Notes under the pieces: model-generated
What the model saw: the letters and a program-made list of their open reading frames with translations, nothing else
Told to the model about the DNA's origin: nothing
Database searches by the model: none
Shown: one piece after another, positions 45,428 through 55,117 of the stretch
How the letters are laid out: each line of letters opens with the position of its first letter
How positions within the stretch are numbered: position 1 is the stretch's first letter
Translations under genes and position numbers: made by a program
NCBI GenBank assembly: GCA_031963005.1
Contig: JASSUL010000014.1
Location: 1-57,257 of the forward strand
Direction of reading: 5' to 3'
Source: JASSUD01 sp031963005
Lineage (GTDB): Bacteria; Pseudomonadota; Gammaproteobacteria; Burkholderiales; Burkholderiaceae
DNA length: 57,257 nt

Positions 45428-46839
45428 TTAAGTTGAACGTAGCTGATTTTGACTGCCGCGATGGGCTGCTTCGCGTATAACCGCTGCTGTCAAATCCTCA
45501 GCTGTGAATTCACGTTGTTTCTTAGTTCCTGCTCTACGCTCTTTCTGACGGGGTGCAGCGCCTTGATTAGTTCTGGATGGAGAACCGCCAGCACGCCGAT
45601 TATCACGTTGGGCTTGCATGCATTGCGCCACATGCAGAACATGACTCAACCGTTTATGCTCAACCACTGCCCCTTGATCGATCTCAGATAATCTGTCATA
45701 GAGTTGATAGGGAAGGGAAGCACCATTAGCCCGTAACTCAATGCGACCGTCAGGATATTCGTAAACTTCGATGTATTTGTTAATCAGTTTGCGGGTTGCA
45801 TCTGTGTCATCTAGCAGATAGATCACTCGGTCATATTGAACCGTTAGCGAGCGCGTTACACGGCGGGGCTGGCGCCATGTCAAAATGATGTCAAGGTCCT
45901 CATCTTCGCGCAACGGCCGATGGGCATTGAAACTGCTCTTAGGCGGCTTGGCGAAACGTGCATTGAAATCGGCAATAAAGTGCGGTGCAAAAGCATTCGC
46001 TGCTTCTTTGGTGTGGATACCACGTAGTCGAAGTTCTTTGACCAAGCGGTCTTGCAGCGTAAGGTTGGCACGCTCGACTCGCCCCTTGGCCTGGCTGGAG
46101 TTTGCACAAATGCCTTCGATATTCAGCTCGTACATGGCGCGACCAAAGTGCGTCACGCCTTTGCCGCCGGTCGTCGCGTAGTTCACACTACGGAAAACAC
46201 TCGCTTTATCGCTGTAGAACGCAACGGGCTTGCCATATTGCTCAAGATAGGTGCGCGTCGCTTCAAAATAGCTAAAAGTGGATTCTATGGCGGTGAAATG
46301 CAAGTGCATGATACGGCTGGTGGCATCGTCAATATAGACCAGCAGCGTACAGCTAGGACCTTGATCCTCAAACCAATGGTGTCACGCCATCAAAATTTGA
46401 ATAAGCTCGCCCAGGCATGCCCGCCGCGCGCGGCTGATAGACTTTTGGGCGGCCTCTATCTGCGCGGCACCCATAAACCGGCCTCTATCATCAAGCGTCG
46501 GATGGTTTCCTTGGAAACCATAACACCGTGGCATTCTCGAAGCTTCTCACAGGCCAGCGTCGGCCCGAAATCAGCGTAGTGGTCTTGTATCAAACCAAGC
46601 GCATGGTGCATCACACCTTCTGGTAACTGGTTGTTGCTCGGCCGTCCACTCCGTTTGGAAATCAATCCTGCCGCACCTTCAGTGCGATACCGCACCACCA
46701 TACGTTCTATCTGCCGTCAGCTTAATTCAAGTCGTTCGGCTGCCTTACCTGGCTTGAGTAAACCATCTATCACAGCCTGGATTACTTTGAGCTTATCAAG
46801 TTCTCGCATCGTCATTGTTATCGTATTTGGTGCCGCCAT
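45428..46839 (-). pseudogene. ISNCY-like transposase, broken by stops and frameshifts
   Basis: From ATG 46839 (AAPNTITMTMREL, helix-turn-helix) the frame meets TGA at 46719-46717, resumes with VVRYRTEGAAGLISKRSGRP, and meets TAG at 46458-46456. It then shifts frame twice before the rve core: LVYIDDATSRI, FYSDKASVFRSV and QAKGRVERANLTLQDRLVKE, with the second Asp and the Glu of the DDE triad. The C-terminus is the family-typical basic tail. Three or more inactivating changes, so it cannot move by itself. The end at about 46870-46915 (TGCGACATTTCAAGTTTACC) may be the terminal inverted repeat; the other end is not clear. Confidence 0.85.
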
Positions 46840-46967
46840 GCCGCGCTCCTATATGAAGGAGTGGGAGCATGCCATGCGACATTTCAAGTTTACCCAAATG
46901 CGACACTACAACTTTGCTCTTACATTGTCAGATCAAGCCTTGGTTAGGACACCACTGGACAGCATGT

Positions 46968-49900
46968 TTATCTGCCTAATGCTATAGCAATTTGACGCCT
47001 TGCCTCTTCATCGCTATATTTCAGAGCCGCTTCCAGCACTGAGCGGATAGCTTTTGATAGGGTTGGTTGCTCAACTAATACCTTAACAGCGCCAGAGTTA
47101 CGCAATATGCTAACGTTTTTATTTTTCAGCGTATTCAGCAAGATGGGTATAACTGCATTAGGCAGCATGTTATGTCTGCCTAATGCTATGGCCGCCTCAA
47201 GCCTTACCTCTTCATCCCTATCTCTCAGAGCCGCTTCCAAAGCTAAGCCGCCAGTCTTTGATAGGGTTAGTTGCTCACCTAATACCCTAACACCGCCAGC
47301 CTTACGCACTACTCTAAAGTTTTTATGTTTTATCCCATCCAAAAAGATGCTTATACCGTCCACATCGGGCAACATATTATGTCTGCCTAATGCTATGTCC
47401 GCTTGAACCCTTACGCTTTCATCGTCATCTTGCAAAGCGGTTTGCAGAGCTAAGCAGCCAGCCTTTGATAGGGTTGGTTGTTCACCCAATGTCCAAGCAG
47501 CGTAAGCTCTATGCGCTACGCTACCGGTTTTATTTTTTACCATATTCAGCAAGATTTGTATGCCACGACCGGGCAGCATGCGATATTTGCCTAGTGCTAT
47601 GGCCGCTTGAAACCTTACCTCTTCATCGTCATCTTGCAGGACCGCTTCTAGGGCTGAGCAACCAGTCTTTGAGAGTGTTAGTTGCTCCCCCAATATCCAG
47701 GCGGCATGAGCCCTATGCAATGCGATAATGCTTTTATTTTTCAGCGCATCCAGCAAGATAGGTATGACATTACCGGATATCGTGTTATGCCTACCTAATG
47801 CTATAGCCGCTTGAAGCTGTACCCCTTCATCGCCATCTTGCAGGGCTGCTTCCAGAGCTAAGTGGGTACCCCCTGATAGGGTTGCTTGCTTACCCAATGC
47901 TTGGGCAGCGTTAGCTCTACGCACTGCGCTACCTCTTTTATTTTTTAATTCATACAGCAAGATGGGTATACCTCCCGCATCGGGCAGTATGTTATGTCTG
48001 CTTAATACTAGGGCAGCTTCAAACCTTACGTCTTCATCGTTATCTTGCAAAGCTAATTTGAGAACTGAGCGGCCAGCTTCTGATAGGGTTGATTGCTCAC
48101 CTAATACCCTAACAGCGCTAACCCTATACACTACGCTAAAGTGTTTATTCTGCACTGCATCCAGCAAGATGGATATCTCCGCATCGAGCAGCAGATTATG
48201 TCTGCCTAATGCTATAACAGCTTCAAGCTGTACCCTTTTATCGCTATCTTGCACCGCTTTTTTCAGAGCTAAGTGGATACCCTCTGATAGGATGGATTGC
48301 TTACCCAATGCTTGGGCAGCGTTAGCTCTACAGAACCCATTAGAATTTTTATTCTGCAGCGCATCGAGCAAGATGGGCATATCCGCATCGGGCAGCTTGC
48401 TATGTTTGCCTAATGCTATCGCAGCTTGAAACTTTACCCCTTCATCATCATCTTGCAGAGCTGCTTCCAAAGCTAAGCAGCCAGCATTTAATAGGGTTAG
48501 TTGCTCACCCAATGTCCAGGCAGCTTGCGCTCTATGCACCGCGGTATAGTTTTTATTTTTCACCGCATTCAGCAAGATGGGTATATTCGCATCGGGCAGC
48601 TTGCTATGTCTGCCTAATGCTATCGCAGCTTGAAGCCTTACCCCTTCATCGTCATCTTGCAGAACTGCTTCCAGCGCTAAGCAGATATCTGCTGATAGGG
48701 TTGGTTGCTCACCCAATGTCCAGGCAGCGTACGCTCTATGCGCCGCGCTACAATCTTTATTCTGCAGCGCATTCAGCAACATGGGGATATTCGCATTGGG
48801 CCACACGTTAGGATCTAACGCTATGGCAGCTTGAACCCGCACCTCTTCATCTTTATCTTGCAAGCCTAAGCGGATATCCTCTGATAGTTCTAGCTGCTCA
48901 CTTAATACCTGGGCCGCGTTGTATCTACGTGCCTCATTACTACTGCTTTTATTTTTCACCGCATTCAGTAAGATGCGTATACCACGAATATCAGACAACA
49001 TATTACGTCTGCCTAATGCTAGGGCAGCTTCAAACCTAATCTCTTCATCTTTATATTGCAGAGCCGCTTCCAGAGCCGAGCGGCCAGCCTTTGATAGGGT
49101 TGGTTGTTCATCCAATACCCTAACAGCGCCAACCTTACGCACTACGCTAAAGCTTTTAGTGTTCAGCCCATACCAAAAGAAGCTTATACCACCCGCATCG
49201 GGCAGCATATTATGTCTGCCTAATGCTATGTCCGCTTGAAACTTTACGCTTTCATCGTCATCTTGCAAAGCGATTTGCAGAGCTAAGCAAGCAGCCTTTG
49301 GTAGCGTTAATTGCTCGCCCAATGTCCAGGCAGCGTGAGTTCTATGCGCCACGCTCAAGCTTTTATTCTTCACTGCATTGAGCAAGATTTGTATGCCACG
49401 ACCGGGCAGCATGCGATATTTGCCTAGTGCTAAGGCAGCTTGAAGCCTTACCCCTTCATCGTCATCTTCCAGAGCTGCTTCCAGAGCTAAACGGCCAGCC
49501 TTTGATAGGGTTGGTTGCTCACCCAATATCCAAGCAGCGTTAGCTTTATGCACCGCGCTTAAGCTTTTATCCTGCAATCCATCCAGCAAGATAGGCATGA
49601 CATCACCAGATAGCCTATTATGTCTGCTTAATACTAGGGCAGCTCGAAACCTTACGACTTTATAGCTATCTTGCAGAGCCGCTTCCAGAGCGGAGTGGAT
49701 AGCCTTTGATAGGGTTTGCTCACCCAATACCCAAGCAGCATTAGCTCTATGCAACGAGCTCAAACTTTTATTCTGCAGCGCATCCAGCCAGATTTTTATA
49801 CCCGCATCGGGCAGTTTGCTATGTTTGCCTAATGCTAGGGCAGCTTGAAACTTTACTTCTTCATCGTCATCTTCCAGACGCGCTTCCAGCGTTAAGCAGA

Positions 49901-52190
49901 TACCTGCTGATAGGGTTGCTTGCTTACCTAAGGCCTGAGCAGCGTTAGCCCTATCCACCGCGCTACCGCTTTTATTTTTCAACACATCCAGTAAGATAGG
50001 TATACCCGCATTGGGTAGATTGCTATGTTTGCCTAATGTTAGGGCAGCTTGAATCTTTACCTCTTCATCGTCATCTTCCAGACGCGCTTCCAGCGTTAAG
50101 CAGATATCTGCTGATAGGGTTGCTTGCTTACCTAAGACCTGAGCAGCATTAGCTCTATCCACCGCGCTACCGCTTTTATTTTTCAACATATCCAGCAAGA
50201 TGGGTATACCCGCTTTGGGCAGATTGCTATGTTTGCCTAATGTTAGGGCAGCTTGAAACTTTACTTCTTCATCGTCATCTTCCAGACGCGCTTCCAGCGT
50301 TAAGCAGATACCTGCTGATAGGGTTGCTTGCTTACCTAAGGCCTGAGCAGCGTTAGCCCTATCCACCGCGCTACCGCTTTTATTTTTCAACACATCCAGT
50401 AAGATAGGTATACCCGCATTGGGTAGATTGCTATGTTTGCCTAATGTTAGGGCAGCTTGAATCTTTACCTCTTCATCGTCATCTTCCAGACGCGCTTCCA
50501 GCGTTAAGCAGATATCTGCTGATAGGGTTGCTTGCTTACCTAAGACCTGAGCAGCATTAGCTCTATCCACCGCGCTACCGCTTTTATTTTTCAACATATC
50601 CAGCAAGATGGGTATACCCGCTTTGGGCAGATTGCTATGTTTGCCTAATGTTAGGGCAGCTTGAAACTTTACCCCTTCATCGTCATCTTGCAGACGCGCT
50701 TCCAGCATTAAGCAGATATCTGCTGACAGGGTTGCTTGCTTACCTAAGGCCTGAGCAGCATTAGCTCTATCCACCGCGCTACTGCTTTTATTTTTCAATA
50801 CAGCCAGCAAGATGGGGATACCCGTATTGGGCAGATTGCTATGTTTGCCTAATGCTAGGGCAGCTTGAATCTTTACCCCTTCATTGCCATCTTGCAGAGC
50901 TGCTTCCAGAGCGGAGCGGATAGCCTCTGATTGGGTTGGTTGATTACCCAATATATAGGCAGCGCTAGCTCTATGCGACGCGATATAGCTTTTATTCTGC
51001 AGAGCATCCAGCAAGAATGGTATATCTGCATTGGGCAGCATTAATGCTATAGCAGCTTGAACCCGTACCTCTTCATCTTTATCTTGCAGAGCTAGGCGAA
51101 TATCCTCTGATAGTGCTGGTTGCTCACTCAATACCCGGGCAGCGTGAGCTCTACGCGCCTCATTACTACAGCTTTTATTTTTCAGCACACCCAGCAAGTT
51201 TTGTACACCCGCATTAGACAGCTTGTTATGTTTGTCAAATGATAGAGCAGCTTCAAGCCTTACCTCTTCGCTGCTATCTTGCAGAGCCACTTCCAGAACT
51301 AAGCGGATACCCTCTGATAGTCTTGGTTGCTTACCTAATATTCTAACAACGCTAACCTTACGCACTACGCTACCGTTTTTATTCTGCACCGCATCCAGCA
51401 AGATGGATATATCCGCATCGGGCAGCATATTATGCTTGGCTAATGCTAGTGCAGCTTCAAACCTTACGCCTTCATTGTCATCTCGCAGAGCTACTTCCAG
51501 AGTTAAGCGGCTAGCCTTTAATAGTGTCGGCCGCTGACCCAATGCCTTAGCAGCTTTATCTCTATGCTCCTTTTTATTTTTCAGTATATCTAGCAAGATA
51601 GGTATATCCGCGTCTAGCAACATGTTAAGTGCATTTAATGCTATGACAGCTTGAGTTCTTACACTTTCATGCTTATCTTGCAGAGCTGCTTCCAGAGCGG
51701 AGCGGATGGACTTTGATTGTATTAGTTGCTGACCCAATGCCCGGGCGGCATTAGCTCTATGCCCTGGGTCAAGGATTGTATTTTTCAGCGTACCCAGCAA
51801 AATTTGTATACTCGCATTGGGCAGCTGAATGCTATGGAGGCTTAACACTATGGCAACTCTAGCCTTGAAATATATAGAGTCATCTTTCAGAGCCACTTCC
51901 AGAAGCGCTAGGCGGATAGCCGCTGATAGTTCTGGTTGCCGAATCAATTGATCGAGAATGGAATTTCTATCCCGCACATTACTGCTTTTATTTTTCAGCG
52001 CATCCAGCAAGATGGGGATACGAGCATCGGGCAGACTGCTAAATTCGCTTAATGCTATGGCCACTTCCCCCCTTGTCCTTTCATCGAAGTCTTTTTCAAT
52101 AATTTTTGTTTGCTCTTCTTTAATTCCTTCTTCGATCAGTGAGTAAATTTTAATGTATGAGTTTGCTAATGCGCCGAAGATAATGTGCAT
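46968..52190 (-). CDS. Giant HEAT-like repeat protein, 1740 residues
   Basis: About 25 units of 68 residues, each with two helical pairs (LLDALKNKS-HRAxAAWxLGEQ and LEAALQDDDEEVRFQAAIALGRH). ATG 52190 follows AGGAAAGGT, and the N-terminus (MHIIFGALANSYIKIYSLIE) matches its 835-residue paralogue at 20323. The 3' end is truncated: the last unit reads IALGR and meets TAA where other units continue RHNMLP, about 20-60 bp before the insertion-sequence relic. A perfect 408-bp duplication lies inside. Expected to form a long solenoid for protein binding. It has no signal peptide; export by the T3SS is inference. Confidence 0.82.
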   Translation of the reverse strand: MHIIFGALANSYIKIYSLIEEGIKEEQTKIIEKDFDERTRGEVAIALSEFSSLPDARIPILLDALKNKSSNVRDRNSILDQLIRQPELSAAIRLALLEVALKDDSIYFKARVAIVLSLHSIQLPNASIQILLGTLKNTILDPGHRANAARALGQQLIQSKSIRSALEAALQDKHESVRTQAVIALNALNMLLDADIPILLDILKNKKEHRDKAAKALGQRPTLLKASRLTLEVALRDDNEGVRFEAALALAKHNMLPDADISILLDAVQNKNGSVVRKVSVVRILGKQPRLSEGIRLVLEVALQDSSEEVRLEAALSFDKHNKLSNAGVQNLLGVLKNKSCSNEARRAHAARVLSEQPALSEDIRLALQDKDEEVRVQAAIALMLPNADIPFLLDALQNKSYIASHRASAAYILGNQPTQSEAIRSALEAALQDGNEGVKIQAALALGKHSNLPNTGIPILLAVLKNKSSSAVDRANAAQALGKQATLSADICLMLEARLQDDDEGVKFQAALTLGKHSNLPKAGIPILLDMLKNKSGSAVDRANAAQVLGKQATLSADICLTLEARLEDDDEEVKIQAALTLGKHSNLPNAGIPILLDVLKNKSGSAVDRANAAQALGKQATLSAGICLTLEARLEDDDEEVKFQAALTLGKHSNLPKAGIPILLDMLKNKSGSAVDRANAAQVLGKQATLSADICLTLEARLEDDDEEVKIQAALTLGKHSNLPNAGIPILLDVLKNKSGSAVDRANAAQALGKQATLSAGICLTLEARLEDDDEEVKFQAALALGKHSKLPDAGIKIWLDALQNKSLSSLHRANAAWVLGEQTLSKAIHSALEAALQDSYKVVRFRAALVLSRHNRLSGDVMPILLDGLQDKSLSAVHKANAAWILGEQPTLSKAGRLALEAALEDDDEGVRLQAALALGKYRMLPGRGIQILLNAVKNKSLSVAHRTHAAWTLGEQLTLPKAACLALQIALQDDDESVKFQADIALGRHNMLPDAGGISFFWYGLNTKSFSVVRKVGAVRVLDEQPTLSKAGRSALEAALQYKDEEIRFEAALALGRRNMLSDIRGIRILLNAVKNKSSSNEARRYNAAQVLSEQLELSEDIRLGLQDKDEEVRVQAAIALDPNVWPNANIPMLLNALQNKDCSAAHRAYAAWTLGEQPTLSADICLALEAVLQDDDEGVRLQAAIALGRHSKLPDANIPILLNAVKNKNYTAVHRAQAAWTLGEQLTLLNAGCLALEAALQDDDEGVKFQAAIALGKHSKLPDADMPILLDALQNKNSNGFCRANAAQALGKQSILSEGIHLALKKAVQDSDKRVQLEAVIALGRHNLLLDAEISILLDAVQNKHFSVVYRVSAVRVLGEQSTLSEAGRSVLKLALQDNDEDVRFEAALVLSRHNILPDAGGIPILLYELKNKRGSAVRRANAAQALGKQATLSGGTHLALEAALQDGDEGVQLQAAIALGRHNTISGNVIPILLDALKNKSIIALHRAHAAWILGEQLTLSKTGCSALEAVLQDDDEEVRFQAAIALGKYRMLPGRGIQILLNMVKNKTGSVAHRAYAAWTLGEQPTLSKAGCLALQTALQDDDESVRVQADIALGRHNMLPDVDGISIFLDGIKHKNFRVVRKAGGVRVLGEQLTLSKTGGLALEAALRDRDEEVRLEAAIALGRHNMLPNAVIPILLNTLKNKNVSILRNSGAVKVLVEQPTLSKAIRSVLEAALKYSDEEARRQIAIALGR
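49836..50651 (-). repeat. Perfect tandem duplication of 408 bp (two HEAT units)
   Basis: 49836-50243 and 50244-50651 are identical as far as I can read, 408 bp (136 codons) each, or two 68-residue units. Other units in the same gene differ at many positions, so this copy is very recent. Confidence 0.9.
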
Positions 52191-52773
52191 ACCTTTCCTG
52201 TTGATATAAGAAAATAATATATGCCTCTTTAAATCAGAAGAGTTTGTATTGATAGGTCATTTATGCCGCACATTTTTATAGAAAAATAGGGTTAATAATT
52301 CAGTGAAAAAAGCATCCTGTATTACAATTAATATATCGTATTTTTTAAATTTTTATACTAAATTTTGCGAGAATATATTGATTATTATAATGGGGAACAT
52401 AGTTTAGAAATGACTGTCCTTCTAATATAGTCTGGCACTCAATCCTTTCTGCTAAATTTAGCCATTCTTTTAATGGATATTTTTATACCCAATGCATCAA
52501 CTTATCTCCGTTCAGAATACTGTTACGGGTGACCTCATGCAAAACCATATCAGCTAGTTGAACTGATCAAGCAAGGTGTAACAATAGATTAAACACATCC
52601 GGTAACCATGCAATCTTTGACTGAGTAGATAACATCAAACTCTCAAAGGATAGCAACGTGCAAGCCGATGCCATGCTTCTCGTCACTGCATAAGGAAGAC
52701 ATGGCATAAGTACGCGAGCTTGCGCCCTGAGAAGAAATTGAACAACAGGTTGAAATTCTGATTTTTATTAGCT
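52191..52773. other. Upstream module shared by HEAT genes, with inserted segment
   Basis: 583 bp. The first about 190 bp match the region upstream of the HEAT gene at 20323 (22831-23030). After an about 350-bp segment with no match there, the similarity resumes at about 52715-52773 with 23025-23092 (GCGCCCTGAGAAGAAATTGA, then ACAGGTTGAAATTCTGATTT) and stops abruptly at GCTTCAG, where the Lrp fragment begins. I see no gene in the inserted segment. Confidence 0.6.
52283..52346. repeat. Dispersed hairpin element, degenerate copy C
   Basis: Aligns with copies at 22935 and 26129 (AATAGGGTTAATAATTCAGT and GAAAAAAGC) but the inner stem no longer pairs well. It lies in the equivalent place upstream of the giant HEAT gene. 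Confidence 0.45.
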
Positions 52774-53013
52774 TCAGCGGCTGCGATGAAGCAGACCTTT
52801 TGTACCTGTCCGCAAATTCAGCAGTGTTACTACGTAGCGAGCGAATGCGATTTTGTATTGATATTCACCGTTCGCGACATGGAACAATATAACGCCCCCA
52901 CCAGCCAACTTTTCTTTGCAAGCAATAACGTCAAGCGATTTAAGACCATTGTCGCAATGAGTCGCATAAAGACAGGATCTAGCATACCGATTGATCTTGC
53001 CTTCACAGAATGA
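52774..53013 (+). pseudogene. Lrp/AsnC-family regulator, C-terminal fragment
   Basis: About 79 codons matching the effector-binding half of Lrp/AsnC regulators: IQQCYYVASECDFVLIFTVR, then DMEQYNAPTSQLFFASNNVK and FKTIVAMSRIKTGSSIPID. The DNA-binding N-terminal half is absent, and the sequence directly upstream belongs to the HEAT-gene module. So the gene was cut by arrival of that module and should not regulate DNA. An internal ATG at 52786 could give a 75-residue fragment. Confidence 0.82.
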
Positions 53014-53093
53014 TCCTCTAAAATGGCAGCGGTAGACGGATCAAACCGGGCAAAGTCACTTTTGTATTTAGCGCATTAAAAGAGGGGAATGTA

Positions 53094-53759
53094 ATGAAAC
53101 GAGTTGGCGTAGTATTAAGTGGTTGTGGCGTTTTTGATGGCTCTGAAATCCATGAAGCAGTATTCACTTTACTAGCCATCGCACGCGCTGGCGCACAAGC
53201 TATATGTTTTGCGCCTGATAAAACGCAGCTTCATGTGGTGGATCACCGTACTAATGCCATCGCTTCGGAGAACCGCAATGTGTTGACGGAATCTGCACGC
53301 ATCGCACGCGGCGCCATTAGCCCGCTTGCCTGCGCAGATCCGACGTCTTTAGATGCCTTGGTATTACCCGGTGGATTTGGCGCCGCCAAAAATCTCAGCG
53401 ACTTTGCCACACAACAAAGCCATTACACCATCGACCCCACCCTGCGCCAACTAGCGCGGGCAATGCATACTGCTGGCAAACCGATTGGGTGTATCTGTAT
53501 TGCGCCAGTATTACTTCCCAAGTTATTAGCCGATCTCAGCGATCAGCCCATTCAACTGACTATTGGCAATGACCCGCATTTGGCCTCGATGATCGATCAA
53601 TTAGGCGCACGACACATTCCCTGTGCAACCGATGCCATTGTGGTCGATAGCCAACATAAAGTCGTCACGACACCAGGCTATATGCTTGAAAGCGCTTCAA
53701 TAGCGGAAGTCGCTCAAGGGATTGATCAACTGGTTAAAAAAGTATTGGAATGGGCTTAA
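53094..53759 (+). CDS. elbB: ElbB, DJ-1/PfpI-like glyoxalase-type protein
   Basis: 221 residues, full length for ElbB. N-terminal KRVGVVLSGCGVFDGSEIHE, then LVLPGGFGAAKNLSDFA, and the nucleophile-elbow region GKPIGCICIAPVLLPKLL with the conserved Cys. ElbB proteins are DJ-1-fold enzymes with glyoxalase activity, linked in E. coli to isoprenoid (lycopene) yield; the true substrate is uncertain. ATG 53094 has AGAGGGG well placed. The neighbour downstream (DUF924) is a household gene of unknown role; the 63-bp gap permits cotranscription. Confidence 0.93.
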   Translation: MKRVGVVLSGCGVFDGSEIHEAVFTLLAIARAGAQAICFAPDKTQLHVVDHRTNAIASENRNVLTESARIARGAISPLACADPTSLDALVLPGGFGAAKNLSDFATQQSHYTIDPTLRQLARAMHTAGKPIGCICIAPVLLPKLLADLSDQPIQLTIGNDPHLASMIDQLGARHIPCATDAIVVDSQHKVVTTPGYMLESASIAEVAQGIDQLVKKVLEWA

Positions 53760-53822
53760 ACAGCCTTTGTCATGCTTAACGTGCTTTTCCTCTGATCTAT
53801 ATAAGCTACATCAACCTTCTGA

Positions 53823-54467
53823 ATGCGCGGTGCCTATATGAGCCTTAATACTGAAAATATCCTTAAAGAAACCCCTGCTATAGCGCTAGATCCCTGCGCG
53901 CAGGAGGTATTGGATTACTGGTTTGGAGCCCCTGGCAGCCCAGAATATGGGCATGAGCGCAGCCTTTGGTTTATGCAATCCGACGCGGTCGATGCCGATA
54001 TTCGCAGCCGCTTTTTAGCTGCCCATCAAAAAGCCAGCGCAGGACACTATGATGCCTGGACGCAAACGCCACTGGGCGCATGCGCATTGATTATCCTACT
54101 GGATCAATTTTCTCGTAATCTCTACCGCGGCCAAGCTGCCGCATTCGCTGCAGATGCACAGGCACTCGCTATTGCCCGCAAATTGGTTGAACAGGGCAAA
54201 GACTGCGATTTGCCCACTCCCCACCATCGCTCTTTTGTTTATTTACCTTTCGAACACGATGAATCCATCGAGAGTCAGCACGAATCACTACGTTTATACG
54301 AAGCATTAAAAAAAGAAACGGGACTAGCCTCATCATTAGAATGGGCCATCAAACACGCCGTCATCATCGAACGATTTGGCCGCTATCCACACCGCAACTT
54401 CATTCTTGGACGCACCTCCAGTGCCGAAGAAAAGGCCTTCTTGCAAGAGCCTGGGTCATCATTCTGA
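53823..54467 (+). CDS. DUF924 family protein
   Basis: 214 residues from ATG 53823; ATG 53838 is an alternative and fits better with homologues I recall. Conserved DUF924 features are visible: VLDYWFG near the start, WFMQSDAVDADIRSRF, LIILLDQFSRNLYRG, FVYLPFEHDES, and the C-terminal ERFGRYPHRNFILGRTS. All-helical, TPR-like soluble protein, widespread in proteobacteria with unknown biochemical function. Appears intact. Confidence 0.92.
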   Translation: MRGAYMSLNTENILKETPAIALDPCAQEVLDYWFGAPGSPEYGHERSLWFMQSDAVDADIRSRFLAAHQKASAGHYDAWTQTPLGACALIILLDQFSRNLYRGQAAAFAADAQALAIARKLVEQGKDCDLPTPHHRSFVYLPFEHDESIESQHESLRLYEALKKETGLASSLEWAIKHAVIIERFGRYPHRNFILGRTSSAEEKAFLQEPGSSF

Positions 54468-54630
54468 TCGTGTACATTGTCTATGCATAGACTCCACTTT
54501 CAGAAAGTGGGGTCGACTGTGCTTTTTCATCAAAAAAGAAAATAGGGCTTGGCGGCAGACATACCGCGAGACTTAAATGAGATGACGCGTGCCTTTGCAC
54601 GCAAGCGAGGGGACAAGGCACATTCCACTG

Positions 54631-54771
54631 CTAATGCGCATTAGCATTATTACGGGCTTGGCCTTTCGCGATGCACTCTATTTCTAAATGCACGCAGGGC
54701 ATACCCTGTGTTCGTATATTGGGCGGGAGTTTTACGACAGAATGAGTCGGAGACATGCTAAGAGCATGCAT
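54631..54771 (-). CDS. Short ORF, possible RidA-like tail fragment
   Basis: 47 codons from ATG 54771: MSPTHSVVKLPPNIRTQGMP then CVHLEIECIAKG. The VHLEIECIA end recalls the final strand of RidA/YjgF proteins (VEIEAIA). Too short to be functional on its own and preceded by tRNA-Ser, so most likely a gene relic. Weak evidence. Confidence 0.25.
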   Translation of the reverse strand: MHALSMSPTHSVVKLPPNIRTQGMPCVHLEIECIAKGQARNNANAH

Positions 54772-54808
54772 ATCTGATTTTTATATTTATAGATTTGAAA
54801 AGATGATC

Positions 54809-54898
54809 TGGCGGAAGCGGTAGGATTCGAACCCACGGTACAGTCGCCCGTACGGCTGATTTCAAGTCAGCTGCCTTAAACCACTCGGCCACGCTTCC
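54809..54898 (-). tRNA. tRNA-Ser (anticodon UGA)
   Basis: 90 nt class II tRNA with acceptor GGAAGCG/CGCTTCC, discriminator G and encoded CCA. Anticodon stem GCTGA/TCAGC-type around CTTGAAA, long variable arm (CGTACGGGCGACTGTACCG) and T-loop TTCGAAT. Confidence 0.97.
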
Positions 54899-55042
54899 AT
54901 ATGCGCGCATAGCTCGCTATTCTAAAATAAATTACCTGCTGAAGCGACTCCCAATCGCTTCTTTTTTTATTATATTCAAAAACTTATATCCATCAATCTA
55001 GTGCACTGTAATCGCATACCGCGATTCGTTCGCAACACAGGA

Positions 55043-55117
55043 TGGTCCCCCCGACAGGAATCGAACCTGTATCTAGCGCTTAGGAGGCGCTTGTTCTATC
55101 CATTGAACTACGGGGAG
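55043..55117 (-). tRNA. tRNA-Arg (anticodon CCU)
   Basis: 75 nt with acceptor CTCCCCG/CGGGGGG, discriminator A and encoded CCA. D-arm GTTCAATGGATAGAAC, anticodon stem GCGC around CTCCTAA, T-loop TTCGATT. Reads AGG. It is the third arginine tRNA in the window. Confidence 0.96.

Noticed and set aside
49836..50651. CRISPR array
   Set aside because: Repeats are 204/408 bp, directly adjacent and in-frame coding sequence, with no short repeat-spacer pattern; no cas genes in the window.
46968..52190. Many plus-strand open frames rich in Leu and Ser opposite the HEAT genes
   Set aside because: They recur at the repeat period and simply mirror the HEAT units; none has its own ribosome-binding site or a family match.
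54490..54512. Terminator after the DUF924 gene (CCACTTT-CAG-AAAGTGG)
   Set aside because: The hairpin is perfect but has a 3-base loop and no T-run; not convincing without expression data.
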